Notes under the pieces: model-generated | What the model saw: the letters and a program-made list of their open reading frames with translations, nothing else | Databases searched by the model: none | What the model was told of the DNA's origin: nothing | Position numbers and translations under genes: made by a program | In this document: in pieces, positions 1-8,504 of the stretch | How the letters are laid out: every line of letters starts with the position of its first letter | Numbering within the stretch: the first letter of the stretch is position 1 | DNA from: a bacterium | GTDB taxonomy: Bacteria > Elusimicrobiota > Elusimicrobia > Elusimicrobiales > UBA9959 | Length of the DNA stretch: 34,021 nt | NCBI GenBank assembly: GCA_021811315.1 | Contig: JAJZPF010000032.1 | Location: 1 to 34,021 of the forward strand | Reading direction: 5' to 3'

Positions 1-38
1 AAAAAGCGGGAACGCTTCGCCGGGAGGAACGGGGAAAA

Positions 39-995
39 ATGAAATTAGTGGTGCAAATTCCGTGCTATAACGAGGAAGAGTTCCTCGCGGCCGCTATTAA
101 CGACATCCCCGAGAAGATCGCCGGCATAACCGAGATCGGCATAGTCGTTATCGACGACGGCAGCGCGGACAGGACGGCGGAAGTCGCCAGGGCCCACCCC
201 AGGGTCGCCAAAGTCGTGCAGCTTCCCTACCACCAGGGCCTGGCCGTAGGGTTCAGGGCGGGGATCGAGGCGTCGCTCGCGCTGGGCGCCGACATCATAG
301 TCAATACCGACGCCGACAACCAGTATCCCGGCAGGTATATCCCGGAACTTATAAAACCCATTTTAGAGAAGCAGGCCGAGTTCGTGGTCGGCGCCAGGAA
401 CATCGACGACATAGAGCATTTTTCCTACCCTAAAAAGCTGGCGCAGCGGGCCGGCAGCCGGGTCATTTCTTTCATCTGCTCGCAGCCCGTCCCGGACGCC
501 ACCTCCGGGTTCAGGGCCTTCAGCCGCAGCGCCGCGCTCTGGATAGACGTGATAGCGAGCAACTATACCTATACCCTCGAGACCCTGGTCCGCCTCTCCA
601 GCCACAAAGTGCGCCTCGCGCATGTCCCGATCACGGTGAACCCGCCGATAAGGAAATCGCGGCTGATGGGCAATAGCCTGGAGTATATCGCGAAGTCGAC
701 CCTGGATATCCTGACCCTGGTCTATATCTATTCCCCGCTTAAAGTCTTCATTTCCCTGGCCGCTTTCTTCTGCCTCCCGGGACTGTTCCTGACCGGCAGG
801 TTCGTTTATTACTATATCACCCTGACGGTGGAGCGGAACATCCCCACCGGCTACGCGCAATCCCTCACCATCGGCGTGGGCCTTCTTATCATCGGTTTCT
901 TCATGCTGCTGATGGGGATCACTTCCAATTTGATCCACACCAACAGGAAACTGCTGGAAAGGCTGCTCCTGCTTCAGCAGAAAGACCGCGAATAA
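39..995 (+). CDS. Family 2 glycosyltransferase with C-terminal membrane anchor
   Basis: This 318-residue protein is a GT-A fold glycosyltransferase of the dolichol-phosphate-mannose-synthase-like GT2 group. The N-terminal block IPCYNEEE (7-14), the DDG at 39-41 and the DAD metal/nucleotide-sugar motif at 91-93 are all intact. Two hydrophobic segments at about 234-260 and 277-298 anchor it in the inner membrane. Enzymes of this shape usually charge a polyprenyl phosphate with a sugar or build lipid-linked glycans; the donor sugar cannot be read from sequence. The ATG at 39 is preceded by GGGAGG (22-27). It opens a run of plus-strand surface-glycan genes, and the GT39-like gene downstream is the kind of enzyme that uses polyprenyl-phosphate sugars, so the two may act in sequence (inference). 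Confidence 0.88.
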   Translation: MKLVVQIPCYNEEEFLAAAINDIPEKIAGITEIGIVVIDDGSADRTAEVARAHPRVAKVVQLPYHQGLAVGFRAGIEASLALGADIIVNTDADNQYPGRYIPELIKPILEKQAEFVVGARNIDDIEHFSYPKKLAQRAGSRVISFICSQPVPDATSGFRAFSRSAALWIDVIASNYTYTLETLVRLSSHKVRLAHVPITVNPPIRKSRLMGNSLEYIAKSTLDILTLVYIYSPLKVFISLAAFFCLPGLFLTGRFVYYYITLTVERNIPTGYAQSLTIGVGLLIIGFFMLLMGITSNLIHTNRKLLERLLLLQQKDRE

Positions 996-1044
996 AATTC
1001 AGGATTATTTCCCCCCGGCCGCCCGCGCGCCCGGACTCTAACCA

Positions 1045-2943
1045 ATGAAACCCGGCGAATTTATAAAAAGCGAAAAGAATTTCCTGGTCTCCGTTTTCTG
1101 CTTCTCGCTTCTGGTCAGGCTCGCCTATGCGCTGCCTCTTCCGGCCGCCAAGCTGTCCCCGGACGCCGCCGGCTGGATAGATATCGGCTGGGGCCTCGCC
1201 CGGGGCGCCGGCTTCGCAGGCGATTGGCGCCCGCCGGGCTTCGGTTTCTTCCTCGCTTTTATCTTTTTCATCTTCGGCAAATCTATCCTGGCCGTAAGGG
1301 CGGCGCAGGCCCTGCTCGGGGCCTTCACCTGCGTACTTATCTACAAGACAGGGAAGAGGCTGTTCTCCGAGGGCGCCGGCAGGATAGCCGCCGTCCTGAT
1401 GAGTTTTTACCCTTATTTCCTCGCCTACACCGGCGACGTGATCAGCGAAACTTTCCTCACGTTCATGATAGCCGCCTCCGTCTTCTACACGGTAAAGACC
1501 AGCCAGGAGCCAGGCTGGAAAAACATAGTGATCACCGGCGTACTTTTCGGTTTTACCGGGCTGACCAAGTCCACCACGCTTCCGTTCTTCCTGCTTTCCT
1601 GCGCCTGGCTCTGGTGGAACACGAAGAGCTTCAGGACCGGCTTCCTGGTCGGGCTCTGCACGCTGGCGGCTATACTGCCCTGGAGCCTCAGGAATTATTT
1701 CCATTACGATAAAAGCTACGTAATGCCCGTCAACACGCCCTGGTGCCAGCTCTACGGCTCCTCTTGCGACACGGCTTTCTGGTCGGAAATGATGGGGGAG
1801 CTCGACACCCCGCAAAGCGACAAGATGACGGAACCGGCCATCCCGAAGGACTGGCTGGAGCTGAAAACCCTGCCGCTCCCGGAAAGGGACAAGATCTGCA
1901 AAAAGAAGGCCTTCGACTGGATAAGCGCGAACCCGGACAAATTCTACTCGCTGTGCTGGCTGCGGTTCAAGCATTTCTGGCGGCTTTACCCGATGATGGC
2001 CTATCCCTGGCAGAAATACGCGGCGATGGCCACCTCGGGGCTCTACATCCCGCTGGCTTTCGCCGGGTTCATCCTCTCAATAAAGCAGTTTAAAAGAACC
2101 TCGCTTCTGATGGCGCTGTTCGCGTCTTACACCCTGGTGCACCTTTTTTTCGTGGTCGTGATGAGGTACAGGGTTCCTATCGACCCGTTCCTCATCCTCA
2201 TGGCCGCCTACACGCTGAACGCTCTCCTGGAAAAGCTGAGGCCCTCGCAAGGGGAAGTGACCAACGCCGATTGGGACCAGAAATGGGAGGGGCACAAGAC
2301 CTCCAAAGCCGAAGCCTGGATCGCTTCGCAAAGGGACAAAGTCCTCGCCGGCTGCCTGGACCGCCTCAAAGGCGAAAAGAAAAAGGTGCTTGAAATAGGC
2401 TGCGGCTCGGCCATCAACCTTAAAAAAATAAAAAATTCCAGGACGGACGCGGACTGCTACGCCCTCGACAGGAGCCCGGTGGCCATCGAGCTGGCGAAAA
2501 AAGACTTCCCTAACGCTTTCGTAGGGGATTGCGAGAAAACCCCTTTCGAGGACAAGAAGTTCGACCTGATCTACAGCTCCGGCGTGATGGAGCATCTCGG
2601 CGACGAAAGCGCTTTCGCCGCGGAGATGCGGAGGATCCTGAAGGACGACGGCCTGCTGGTCACTTTCGTCCCGGCCAGGTATTCCCTGTGGCGCTTCTAC
2701 CAGCTCCTGCTGTACTGGTTCGCCGGCAACGACTTCGAGAAGTCCTACACCTACGGCGGGCTGCTCTCTGTTTTTTCCTCCCGCGGCTTTGAAGAAGCCG
2801 ATTTCATCGGGCTGGACCCTTTCAGCGCGCAGGGCGCGATAATGAAGCTCTTCGACGTCTCTTTCGACCCGCCGGTAAAAAGCACGCCTTTCAAGAGCGC
2901 CTACACCGAGATCTGCCTGGTAGCCAGGAAGAAAGCCTCCTAA
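1045..2943 (+). CDS. Fusion: GT39/ArnT-like membrane glycosyltransferase plus C-terminal SAM methyltransferase
   Basis: Residues 1-400 form a multi-pass membrane protein resembling GT39/ArnT (PMT_2-like) enzymes: a first membrane segment at about 12-30, then an extracytoplasmic loop with the acidic SPDAAGW motif (38-44), followed by many hydrophobic helices. Residues 405-632 are a complete class I methyltransferase of the Methyltransf_11 type, with motif I VLEIGCGSA (448-456), an acidic post-II position (ALDRS) and the SSGVMEHL block (511-518). No stop or frame change separates the halves; the linker is a short stretch after the last helix near residue 398. In GT39 enzymes the C-terminus may lie on either side of the membrane, but a SAM enzyme must be cytoplasmic, which constrains the topology. 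The likely role is transfer of a lipid-linked sugar and methylation of a related glycan or lipid intermediate (inference). It lies 4 bases before the GT9 gene, so co-transcription is likely. Confidence 0.85.
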   Translation: MKPGEFIKSEKNFLVSVFCFSLLVRLAYALPLPAAKLSPDAAGWIDIGWGLARGAGFAGDWRPPGFGFFLAFIFFIFGKSILAVRAAQALLGAFTCVLIYKTGKRLFSEGAGRIAAVLMSFYPYFLAYTGDVISETFLTFMIAASVFYTVKTSQEPGWKNIVITGVLFGFTGLTKSTTLPFFLLSCAWLWWNTKSFRTGFLVGLCTLAAILPWSLRNYFHYDKSYVMPVNTPWCQLYGSSCDTAFWSEMMGELDTPQSDKMTEPAIPKDWLELKTLPLPERDKICKKKAFDWISANPDKFYSLCWLRFKHFWRLYPMMAYPWQKYAAMATSGLYIPLAFAGFILSIKQFKRTSLLMALFASYTLVHLFFVVVMRYRVPIDPFLILMAAYTLNALLEKLRPSQGEVTNADWDQKWEGHKTSKAEAWIASQRDKVLAGCLDRLKGEKKKVLEIGCGSAINLKKIKNSRTDADCYALDRSPVAIELAKKDFPNAFVGDCEKTPFEDKKFDLIYSSGVMEHLGDESAFAAEMRRILKDDGLLVTFVPARYSLWRFYQLLLYWFAGNDFEKSYTYGGLLSVFSSRGFEEADFIGLDPFSAQGAIMKLFDVSFDPPVKSTPFKSAYTEICLVARKKAS

Positions 2944-2947
2944 ACGA

Positions 2948-4030
2948 ATGAAGATACTTTTAATTTCCCTCAAAGGGCTCGGCGACACGGTCTACATGAT
3001 ACCGCTGATCCGCCGCCTGCGGGAAAAATACGGCGGCGAGCCGATGACCCTGGTCGTGCGCGACAGGAAATGCGTTGAGCTTTTCGCAAATTGCCCCTAT
3101 ATCAGGCCGGTGCTGATAGACTATAAGAAGACCGACGCCGCCAGCCTGCTAGGGCACCTGAGAACGGTCCTGGCCCTCCGCCGGGAGAACTTCGACGTAA
3201 GCATTACCTCTTTCCCCTCCAACCGGCTGGTTTACAACCTGTTCGCTTTTTTCGCCGGCGCGAAAAAAAGAATAACCCATTACTACGCTTTCGCGCGGTG
3301 GCGCACCCTCCCTTTCCTGCAGGATTGCCGGGTCGACTCCGACCGGCGGAAGCACCAGGTGGAGAAAAACCTGGACCTGCTCTCCTGCCTGGGCCTTGAC
3401 CCGGCGGAAGGAGCCCCCGATATGTCGCTGTGGCTGGCGCCGCCCGACGAGGACTACGCGCTCGCTTTTCTCCGGGAGAAAGGGATAGAACCGCGGACGG
3501 ACCTGGTGATAGGCGTCCACCCCAGCATAAGCGGCGCCCAGGTGTATAAGAACTGGGCGCCGGGGAACATCGACGTTTTTGCCGCGCTCATAGACTGGCT
3601 GGCCGCCGAATACGAAGCGAAGGTCCTTGTCTTCTGCGGGCCGGACGAGAAGGAAGCGGCGGACAGCATAATAGCGCTGACAAAAAGCCGGCCGGTCGCG
3701 GTCGACCGCGCGGAAACGAATAAAATAGCCACTATGCTGAAAAGCTGCCGGCTCTTCATAAACACCGACGGCGGCCTGGGCCCGCTCGCGGCCGCGGCGG
3801 GTTCGACCACCATCACTGTCCTGGGGCCTACCAGCCCGGCCGTAACCGCCCCCTACGGCAAAAACAATACGGCTCTAACCCTGGGGCTGGATTGCGCGCC
3901 GTGCTATATGTACCCTTACGAAAGCACCTCTCCCGCTATCAAATGCAAAGCGCCGGCCTGCATGGGCATTATCGACATAGACATGTTAAAGAAAGCCGTC
4001 CGGGGCCACCTGGGGCCCGGGAAGGCCTGA
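2948..4030 (+). CDS. GT9 family (heptosyltransferase-like) glycosyltransferase
   Basis: This 360-residue protein has the two-Rossmann GT-B layout of the GT9/ADP-heptose:LPS heptosyltransferase family. It opens with LLISLKGLGDTVYMIPLI, where the GLGD Asp (residue 13) matches the conserved N-terminal Asp of WaaC/WaaF-type enzymes. The C-terminal donor-binding region has HPS (near 192), a FCGPDEKE turn and the NTDGGLGPLAAAAGS block, which corresponds to the usual D-S-G-x-x-H-L-A-A motif but has Gly-Pro in place of the His-Leu found in classic heptosyltransferases. A Cys-rich tail (CAPCYMYP...CKAPACMG) resembles the tails of other GT9 proteins. It begins 4 bases after the fusion gene and probably adds a core or repeat sugar. 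The GT9 family call is firm; heptose as substrate is not established. Confidence 0.85.
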   Translation: MKILLISLKGLGDTVYMIPLIRRLREKYGGEPMTLVVRDRKCVELFANCPYIRPVLIDYKKTDAASLLGHLRTVLALRRENFDVSITSFPSNRLVYNLFAFFAGAKKRITHYYAFARWRTLPFLQDCRVDSDRRKHQVEKNLDLLSCLGLDPAEGAPDMSLWLAPPDEDYALAFLREKGIEPRTDLVIGVHPSISGAQVYKNWAPGNIDVFAALIDWLAAEYEAKVLVFCGPDEKEAADSIIALTKSRPVAVDRAETNKIATMLKSCRLFINTDGGLGPLAAAAGSTTITVLGPTSPAVTAPYGKNNTALTLGLDCAPCYMYPYESTSPAIKCKAPACMGIIDIDMLKKAVRGHLGPGKA

Positions 4031-4051
4031 AGCCGGCCGCCGCGGAGCGGT

Positions 4052-4081
4052 TTGCTTTCACCCCGGGAAAATCTATATATT
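4052..4081 (+). promoter_or_regulatory. Candidate sigma-70-type promoter before the C-methyltransferase gene
   Basis: A TTGCTT box at 4052-4057 and a TATATT box at 4076-4081 are separated by 18 bases in the 114-base gap after the GT9 gene. This gap is the longest inside the plus-strand cluster, and it is followed by a good Shine-Dalgarno AGGAG (4133-4137) 7 bases before the ATG at 4145. The arrangement supports an internal promoter for the 4145-7576 genes. It is predicted by pattern only. Confidence 0.45.
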
Positions 4082-4144
4082 AGTACTATGGGAACGAACG
4101 CTTTTCCTCTCTTTTGAGGGCGGGCAAAGTATAGGAGAACAGTC

Positions 4145-5410
4145 ATGCACCTGATTCACAGAAAAACCTGCAGGGTCTGCGGTTCCGCCGCCCTGACGCC
4201 CGTGATAGACCTGGGAGAGCAGTACCTGCAGGGCTTGTTCGTAAAGCCCGGCAAAGACCTCCCGCCCCAGAGGAAGATCCCGATGTCCCTGGTGCGCTGC
4301 GACCCGAAGCGGGACGAGAAGGCCTGCGGCCTGCTTCAGATGGAGCACTCCGTCCCCCCCGAGATCCTCTACTCCACCTACTGGTACCGCTCCGGGACCA
4401 ACAGCACGATGAAAAACCACCTGAAAGGCATCGCCGAGGACGCCGCCGCCATCGTGGACAAACCGGCGGCCATGGTCCTGGATATCGGCTGCAATGACGG
4501 GACGCTTTTCAACTATTATCCGGCCGGCTATAAAAAGTTCGGCGTGGACCCCTCCGACGTGGCGCAGGGCATAGACAAGGCCGCCGCTACCGTCATCCGC
4601 GACATCTTCCCCTCCGCCGAGCTTGCTACCCGCGTCGGCCAGGACAAATTCGACATTATCACCTCGATCGCGATGTTCTACGACCTGGAAGACCCGATCG
4701 CTTTCGCGAAAGGGATCAAGAGCGCTCTCGGCCAGGACGGCATCTGGATCTTTGAAATGTCCTACATGCCGACGATGCTCAAGATGAACTCCTACGACAC
4801 TATCTGCCACGAGCACCTTGAATATTACAGCCTCGCCGTCATAGAGAACATCCTTAAGCAGAGCGGGCTGAAGATCTTCAACGTGACCCAGAACGACATC
4901 AACGGCGGCAGCCTGCGCTGCTACGCGACGCACGCCAACAACTTCAAGTACAAGAACGAGGAGTTCTCCCGGAATATCCAGCGCCTGCACCAGGAGGAAT
5001 TCGACCTGGAACTGGACACCGACAAGCCGTACAAGAACTTCCAGGAAAGGATAGCGCTGCACCGGGACGAGCTCCAGCTCCTTCTCAGGAAGCTGAAAAA
5101 GGAAGGAAAGAAGATCCATATTTACGGCGCGTCGACCAAAGGCAACACCATCCTTCAATGGTGCGGGATCGACAACCATATCGTCGATTACGCCGCCGAG
5201 CGCAATCCCGAGAAGTACGGGGCGCATACGCTGGGCACGGATATCCCGATAATCAGCGAAGCCGAATCAAGGGCGATGTCCCCCGACTATTACCTCGTGC
5301 TGCCCTGGCATTTCAAGGAAGAATTCATCGAAAGGGAAAAGGAAGTGCTGGAGAAAGGCATCGGCCTGATCTTCCCGCTTCCCGAGATAGAGATCGTAAA
5401 AAAGAAATAG
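4145..5410 (+). CDS. Sugar C-methyltransferase-like protein (three-domain, zinc-binding N-terminus)
   Basis: This 421-residue protein has the three-part architecture of nucleotide-sugar C-methyltransferases such as TylCIII, EvaC and TcaB9. The N-terminal zinc-binding segment has Cys 9, 12, 52 and 61. The central SAM-binding domain has motif VLDIGCNDG at 111-119. The C-terminal domain carries IYGASTKGNT at 327-335. The CHEHLEYYS block (221-229) matches the family's conserved active-site His-Glu-His. In characterised members the reaction is methylation at C-3 of a 4-keto-deoxy-sugar nucleotide, giving a branched sugar. That substrate is known for the family and only inferred here. The start is supported by AGGAG 7 bases upstream. 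The next gene begins 2 bases after the stop codon, so the two are probably translated from one mRNA. Confidence 0.85.
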   Translation: MHLIHRKTCRVCGSAALTPVIDLGEQYLQGLFVKPGKDLPPQRKIPMSLVRCDPKRDEKACGLLQMEHSVPPEILYSTYWYRSGTNSTMKNHLKGIAEDAAAIVDKPAAMVLDIGCNDGTLFNYYPAGYKKFGVDPSDVAQGIDKAAATVIRDIFPSAELATRVGQDKFDIITSIAMFYDLEDPIAFAKGIKSALGQDGIWIFEMSYMPTMLKMNSYDTICHEHLEYYSLAVIENILKQSGLKIFNVTQNDINGGSLRCYATHANNFKYKNEEFSRNIQRLHQEEFDLELDTDKPYKNFQERIALHRDELQLLLRKLKKEGKKIHIYGASTKGNTILQWCGIDNHIVDYAAERNPEKYGAHTLGTDIPIISEAESRAMSPDYYLVLPWHFKEEFIEREKEVLEKGIGLIFPLPEIEIVKKK

Positions 5411-5412
5411 CC

Positions 5413-6717
5413 ATGCTTAAGACGGACGTTCTTATAATCGGCGGGGGACTGGCCGGGCTCTCGGCCGCCAAGGCCCTGGAAGGGAAAAAAGATTACCTCC
5501 TCGCCGAACGCGAAAGCCGGCCGGGCGGGCTTTCCGCCACGCTTAAAAAAGGCGGTTTTCATTTCGACTACTCCGGCCACCTGCTGCACCTGCGCTGGCC
5601 CGAAACCACTAAATTGATCCTGGGCGCCCTGGGCAAAAATTGCGTACGGATAAAGCGTGACGCGCGGGTTTACGCGCATAAGAGCTGGACGCCTTACCCG
5701 TTCCAGGCGAACCTCTCCGGCCTGCCGCCCAAGGTCAAATCGGAGTGCGTAAGCGGTTTCCTCGCCGCCTACGCTGCAAGGAAAGCCGAAGCGATAAGCG
5801 GGCCTGAAGTCTTCACCCGCTGGACCAGGCGGGTTTTCGGCGAAGGGATCTCGAACCATTTCATGCTGCCCTACAATGCCAAGCTCTGGCAATACCCGCT
5901 CGAGCGGCTGACCACGGAATGGTGCGCGCCCTTCGTGCCGCTGCCGAGCCCGGAAGAAGTAGTGAAGGGCGCCTATGGGAAGAAGTCGGAGGGCCTGGGC
6001 TATAATACCGTATTCAACTACCCTAAGCGCGGCGGCATCGGCGCGCTCCCGAACGCGCTGGCGATGAACCTGGGCGGCCTGCGCCTGGGGCTCGAGGTCG
6101 AAAGCCTTAACCTCAGGAAAGGGGTCGCGAATGTGCGGCATTTCGGCCCGGTACATTTTAAGCGGCTCATTAATACTTCCCCCCTGAAAGACCTTATAGC
6201 GCGCGCCGAAGACGCCCCCGTAGCGGTAAAGCGCGCCGCGGCCAGCCTGCGCCACAACACCGTCTATGTATTGAACCTCGGGGTAAAAGGCGTGAAGTCT
6301 GATATGCACTGGGGCTATTTCCCGGGCGCCGATTTCCCTTTCTACAGGGCCGGCATCGCCACTAATTTCTCCAAAGAGCTCGCGCCGCGCGGCTGCGCCT
6401 CTTTTTATATCGAGATAGCCACCCCGGGGTCGGCGCTGGACCTGGCCTCCGCGGAGGAGGCCGTCATAAAAGGGCTGAAAGCCTGCGGGCTTATCAAAAG
6501 CGCCGGGCAGATAGTGGAGAAACTCTGGCTTAAGATCCCCTGCGCCTATGTTATTTACAACAGGGAGCGCGCCGAAGCCCTGCCGGTGATCTTCGACTGG
6601 CTTAAGTCCAGGAAGGCGCTCTCCATCGGGCGCTACGGCGCCTGGAAGTACTCCTTCATGGAAGAAAGCGTGAAGGAAGGCCTCGGGGCCGCCGCCGCCA
6701 TTCTCAAGCGGCGCTAA
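5413..6717 (+). CDS. FAD-dependent amine-oxidase/protoporphyrinogen-oxidase-fold protein
   Basis: This 434-residue protein begins with a Rossmann dinucleotide-binding segment, DVLIIGGGLAGLSAA (5-19), with the GxGxxG at 10-15, followed by an acidic residue at the end of strand 2 and a GG-L-S motif (38-41) typical of the amine oxidase/UDP-galactopyranose-mutase superfamily. The second FAD region includes GGIGALPNAL. A longer open frame extends upstream to 5158, but it runs inside the preceding gene; the ATG at 5413 starts the FAD motif in the expected place, so it is preferred. Proteins of this type often sit in LPS or exopolysaccharide loci and are presumed to oxidise or rearrange a sugar. Here it sits 2 bases after a C-methyltransferase-like gene, which fits work on a keto-sugar. 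Substrate unknown. Confidence 0.83.
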   Translation: MLKTDVLIIGGGLAGLSAAKALEGKKDYLLAERESRPGGLSATLKKGGFHFDYSGHLLHLRWPETTKLILGALGKNCVRIKRDARVYAHKSWTPYPFQANLSGLPPKVKSECVSGFLAAYAARKAEAISGPEVFTRWTRRVFGEGISNHFMLPYNAKLWQYPLERLTTEWCAPFVPLPSPEEVVKGAYGKKSEGLGYNTVFNYPKRGGIGALPNALAMNLGGLRLGLEVESLNLRKGVANVRHFGPVHFKRLINTSPLKDLIARAEDAPVAVKRAAASLRHNTVYVLNLGVKGVKSDMHWGYFPGADFPFYRAGIATNFSKELAPRGCASFYIEIATPGSALDLASAEEAVIKGLKACGLIKSAGQIVEKLWLKIPCAYVIYNRERAEALPVIFDWLKSRKALSIGRYGAWKYSFMEESVKEGLGAAAAILKRR

Positions 6718-6736
6718 CCGGCCGCCGGCCGCTCAC

Positions 6737-7576
6737 ATGACAAGATCAAGATCAGGAAAGAGAAACTTCCGCCCTTTCGGCGGCAGAGAGCTTACGCTGC
6801 TTGCGGGGTTCTGCGGCCTCTTCCTCCTGGCGAGCGCGGCGTATGTCTTCTGGCTGCCGGACGTCTCGGAGCTTAAGAAAAAGAACCCGCGTGAAACCTC
6901 TTTCATGCTCATCAAGGAAAGGCAGGCCCTGGCGCAGGGGAAAAAGCTGGGCCGCACGATGATCTGGACCGGCTGGGACGGGATCTCGGAGAATTTGAAG
7001 CACGCGGTGCTGGTGTCGGAAGACGGCGGTTTTTACCGGCATAAAGGGGTGGATTGGGAAAGCACCCGCAAGGCCCTCGAGACGGACTGGAAGAAAAGGC
7101 GCCTGGCGAAAGGCGGCAGCACCATCACCCAGCAGCTGGCCCGCAACCTCTATCTTTCCCCCTCCAAGAACCCGCTGCGCAAAATAAAAGAGATGCTCAT
7201 CGCGCGCCGGCTCGAGAAGGAGCTGGGAAAGCGCCGCATTTTCGAGATCTACCTGAACGTCGCCGAATGGGGCCGGGGCATCTACGGGGCGGAAGCCGCC
7301 TCCCGCGCCTATTTCGGCAAAAGCGCGGCGGACCTTGCGCCGGAGGAAGCGGCGGCGCTGGCCGCGGCGCTGCCCAGCCCGCGCCGCTACAGCCCGGTGA
7401 AGGGAACCAAATTCATGGAAGGGCGCAAAAGCGCCATCGTGGCGAGGATGCGCGCCTCGGGCTACCTGCCCGAGGAGACGGACGTGGAAGTAATGAGCGA
7501 ATCTTTGGAAATCCTGACGTCCAGCGGCGCGGCGGCGGATATCAGCACCGCGCCCGCGGAAGGCGCGGCGCCCTGA
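6737..7576 (+). CDS. mtgA: Monofunctional peptidoglycan glycosyltransferase
   Basis: This GT51 enzyme polymerises lipid II into glycan strands at the periplasmic face of the inner membrane. A single N-terminal membrane helix lies at about 19-40. It is followed by the GT51 core: SEDGGFYRHKGVD with catalytic Glu 95, the GGSTITQQLARNL block at 127-139, and the AEWGRGIYGAEAASRAYF region (177-194). There is no transpeptidase domain, and 279 residues fits MtgA. A short low-complexity Ala/Ser/Thr tail follows residue 245. The ATG at 6737 lacks an obvious Shine-Dalgarno sequence; the gene follows the FAD protein by 19 bases and is probably translated as part of that operon. It ends 31 bases from the convergent methyltransferase gene. 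Confidence 0.93.
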   Translation: MTRSRSGKRNFRPFGGRELTLLAGFCGLFLLASAAYVFWLPDVSELKKKNPRETSFMLIKERQALAQGKKLGRTMIWTGWDGISENLKHAVLVSEDGGFYRHKGVDWESTRKALETDWKKRRLAKGGSTITQQLARNLYLSPSKNPLRKIKEMLIARRLEKELGKRRIFEIYLNVAEWGRGIYGAEAASRAYFGKSAADLAPEEAAALAAALPSPRRYSPVKGTKFMEGRKSAIVARMRASGYLPEETDVEVMSESLEILTSSGAAADISTAPAEGAAP

Positions 7577-7607
7577 CCGCTTGCCCTGTCGGGCGGCGCG
7601 GGACCTG

Positions 7608-8504
7608 TTATTTCTTAATAGCGCATACCTCGATGGAATCGCGCGTGTTGATGTAGATCACCTTATTCCCGATATCAAGGACTTTGCCGAGCAAATCCGC
7701 CGTATTGTAAAATAGCGCGGGGTATTTCCGTATCCTGCTCAGCCAGTACGCATAGCTGAAGATCCTCCCGTAGGACCTTTTCTCGACGACGGAAAAGCCG
7801 AGGTCCTCAAGCAGCCGCGTGATCGTTCTTTCCGAGAAATAGGACAGATGCGCTTCACGCAGCCCCCACCAATACCTGCCCAGCAGGGAAGCCGACAGGC
7901 TGCGGATGTCGGGTGTTACGAGATAGAGCAGGCCGCCCGGCTTGAGGAGTTTGCAGGCTTTCTGCAGCGTTTTCCGGGGGTCGGCTACATGCTCGATCAC
8001 ATCTATCAGGCTTACGACGTCGAACCCGGCTTCGGGCAGGACTGAATTCTCGAACGTGTCGTTAATTACGGTTTTAAGGTTAAGGCTGTCCCTGGCGAAG
8101 CCGGCCGCCCAGACGGACGGCTCGACGCCGTGCACGTCGAAACTGATCCGCGCGGCGTTCAGGAAAATACCGGTCGAACTTCCTACGTCGAGCAGAGCGC
8201 CGCCGCTCCGGTGGCGGCGGATGGTCCGCAGCGAGAGATGCGCGTTCATGCTGCGGCAGTCGTCCTCCTCGAAGTACCTGTCGTCCCGCAGGACGGAATA
8301 AGCGCTCTTCAGGTCCCGCTCCCCGGGCGCCGGGTCCTGGTAAACGAACCCGCAGTCCCCGCACAGGACGATATCCTCGTAGCTCCCGTAGATGTCGCTC
8401 GTTATGACGACGTTCAGTTCCGGCCGCACGCCGTCATACCGCTTCTTTTTATAAAGAAGCCGCTGGTTGCCCGAGCCGCAAAGCCTGCAGGGGGGTCTGG
8501 TCAT
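7608..8504 (-). CDS. Class I SAM methyltransferase with N-terminal zinc ribbon
   Basis: This 298-residue protein starts with a four-Cys zinc-ribbon-like segment (Cys 6, 9, 48, 51), followed by a Methyltransf_23-type Rossmann domain: motif I LLDVGSSTG (104-112), an acidic strand-2 end (GVEPS) and the SLIDVIEHVADP block near 160-170. The C-terminal part (GLREAHLSYFSERTITRLLEDLGF) is the usual loop seen in sugar or lipid methyltransferases of surface-polysaccharide clusters. Its ATG overlaps the stop of the upstream membrane glycosyltransferase by 4 bases (ATGA), so the two are translationally coupled and probably act on the same glycan. The substrate is unknown. It faces the mtgA end convergently. 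Confidence 0.83.
   Translation of the reverse strand: MTRPPCRLCGSGNQRLLYKKKRYDGVRPELNVVITSDIYGSYEDIVLCGDCGFVYQDPAPGERDLKSAYSVLRDDRYFEEDDCRSMNAHLSLRTIRRHRSGGALLDVGSSTGIFLNAARISFDVHGVEPSVWAAGFARDSLNLKTVINDTFENSVLPEAGFDVVSLIDVIEHVADPRKTLQKACKLLKPGGLLYLVTPDIRSLSASLLGRYWWGLREAHLSYFSERTITRLLEDLGFSVVEKRSYGRIFSYAYWLSRIRKYPALFYNTADLLGKVLDIGNKVIYINTRDSIEVCAIKK

Noticed and set aside
5158..5412. N-terminal extension of the FAD protein
   Set aside because: It lies wholly within the preceding gene in another frame and precedes the canonical Rossmann start at residue 5 of the chosen ORF.
7577..7607. Possible terminator between mtgA and the convergent methyltransferase
   Set aside because: GCCC/GGGC pairing is only 4 bases with no T run on either side.
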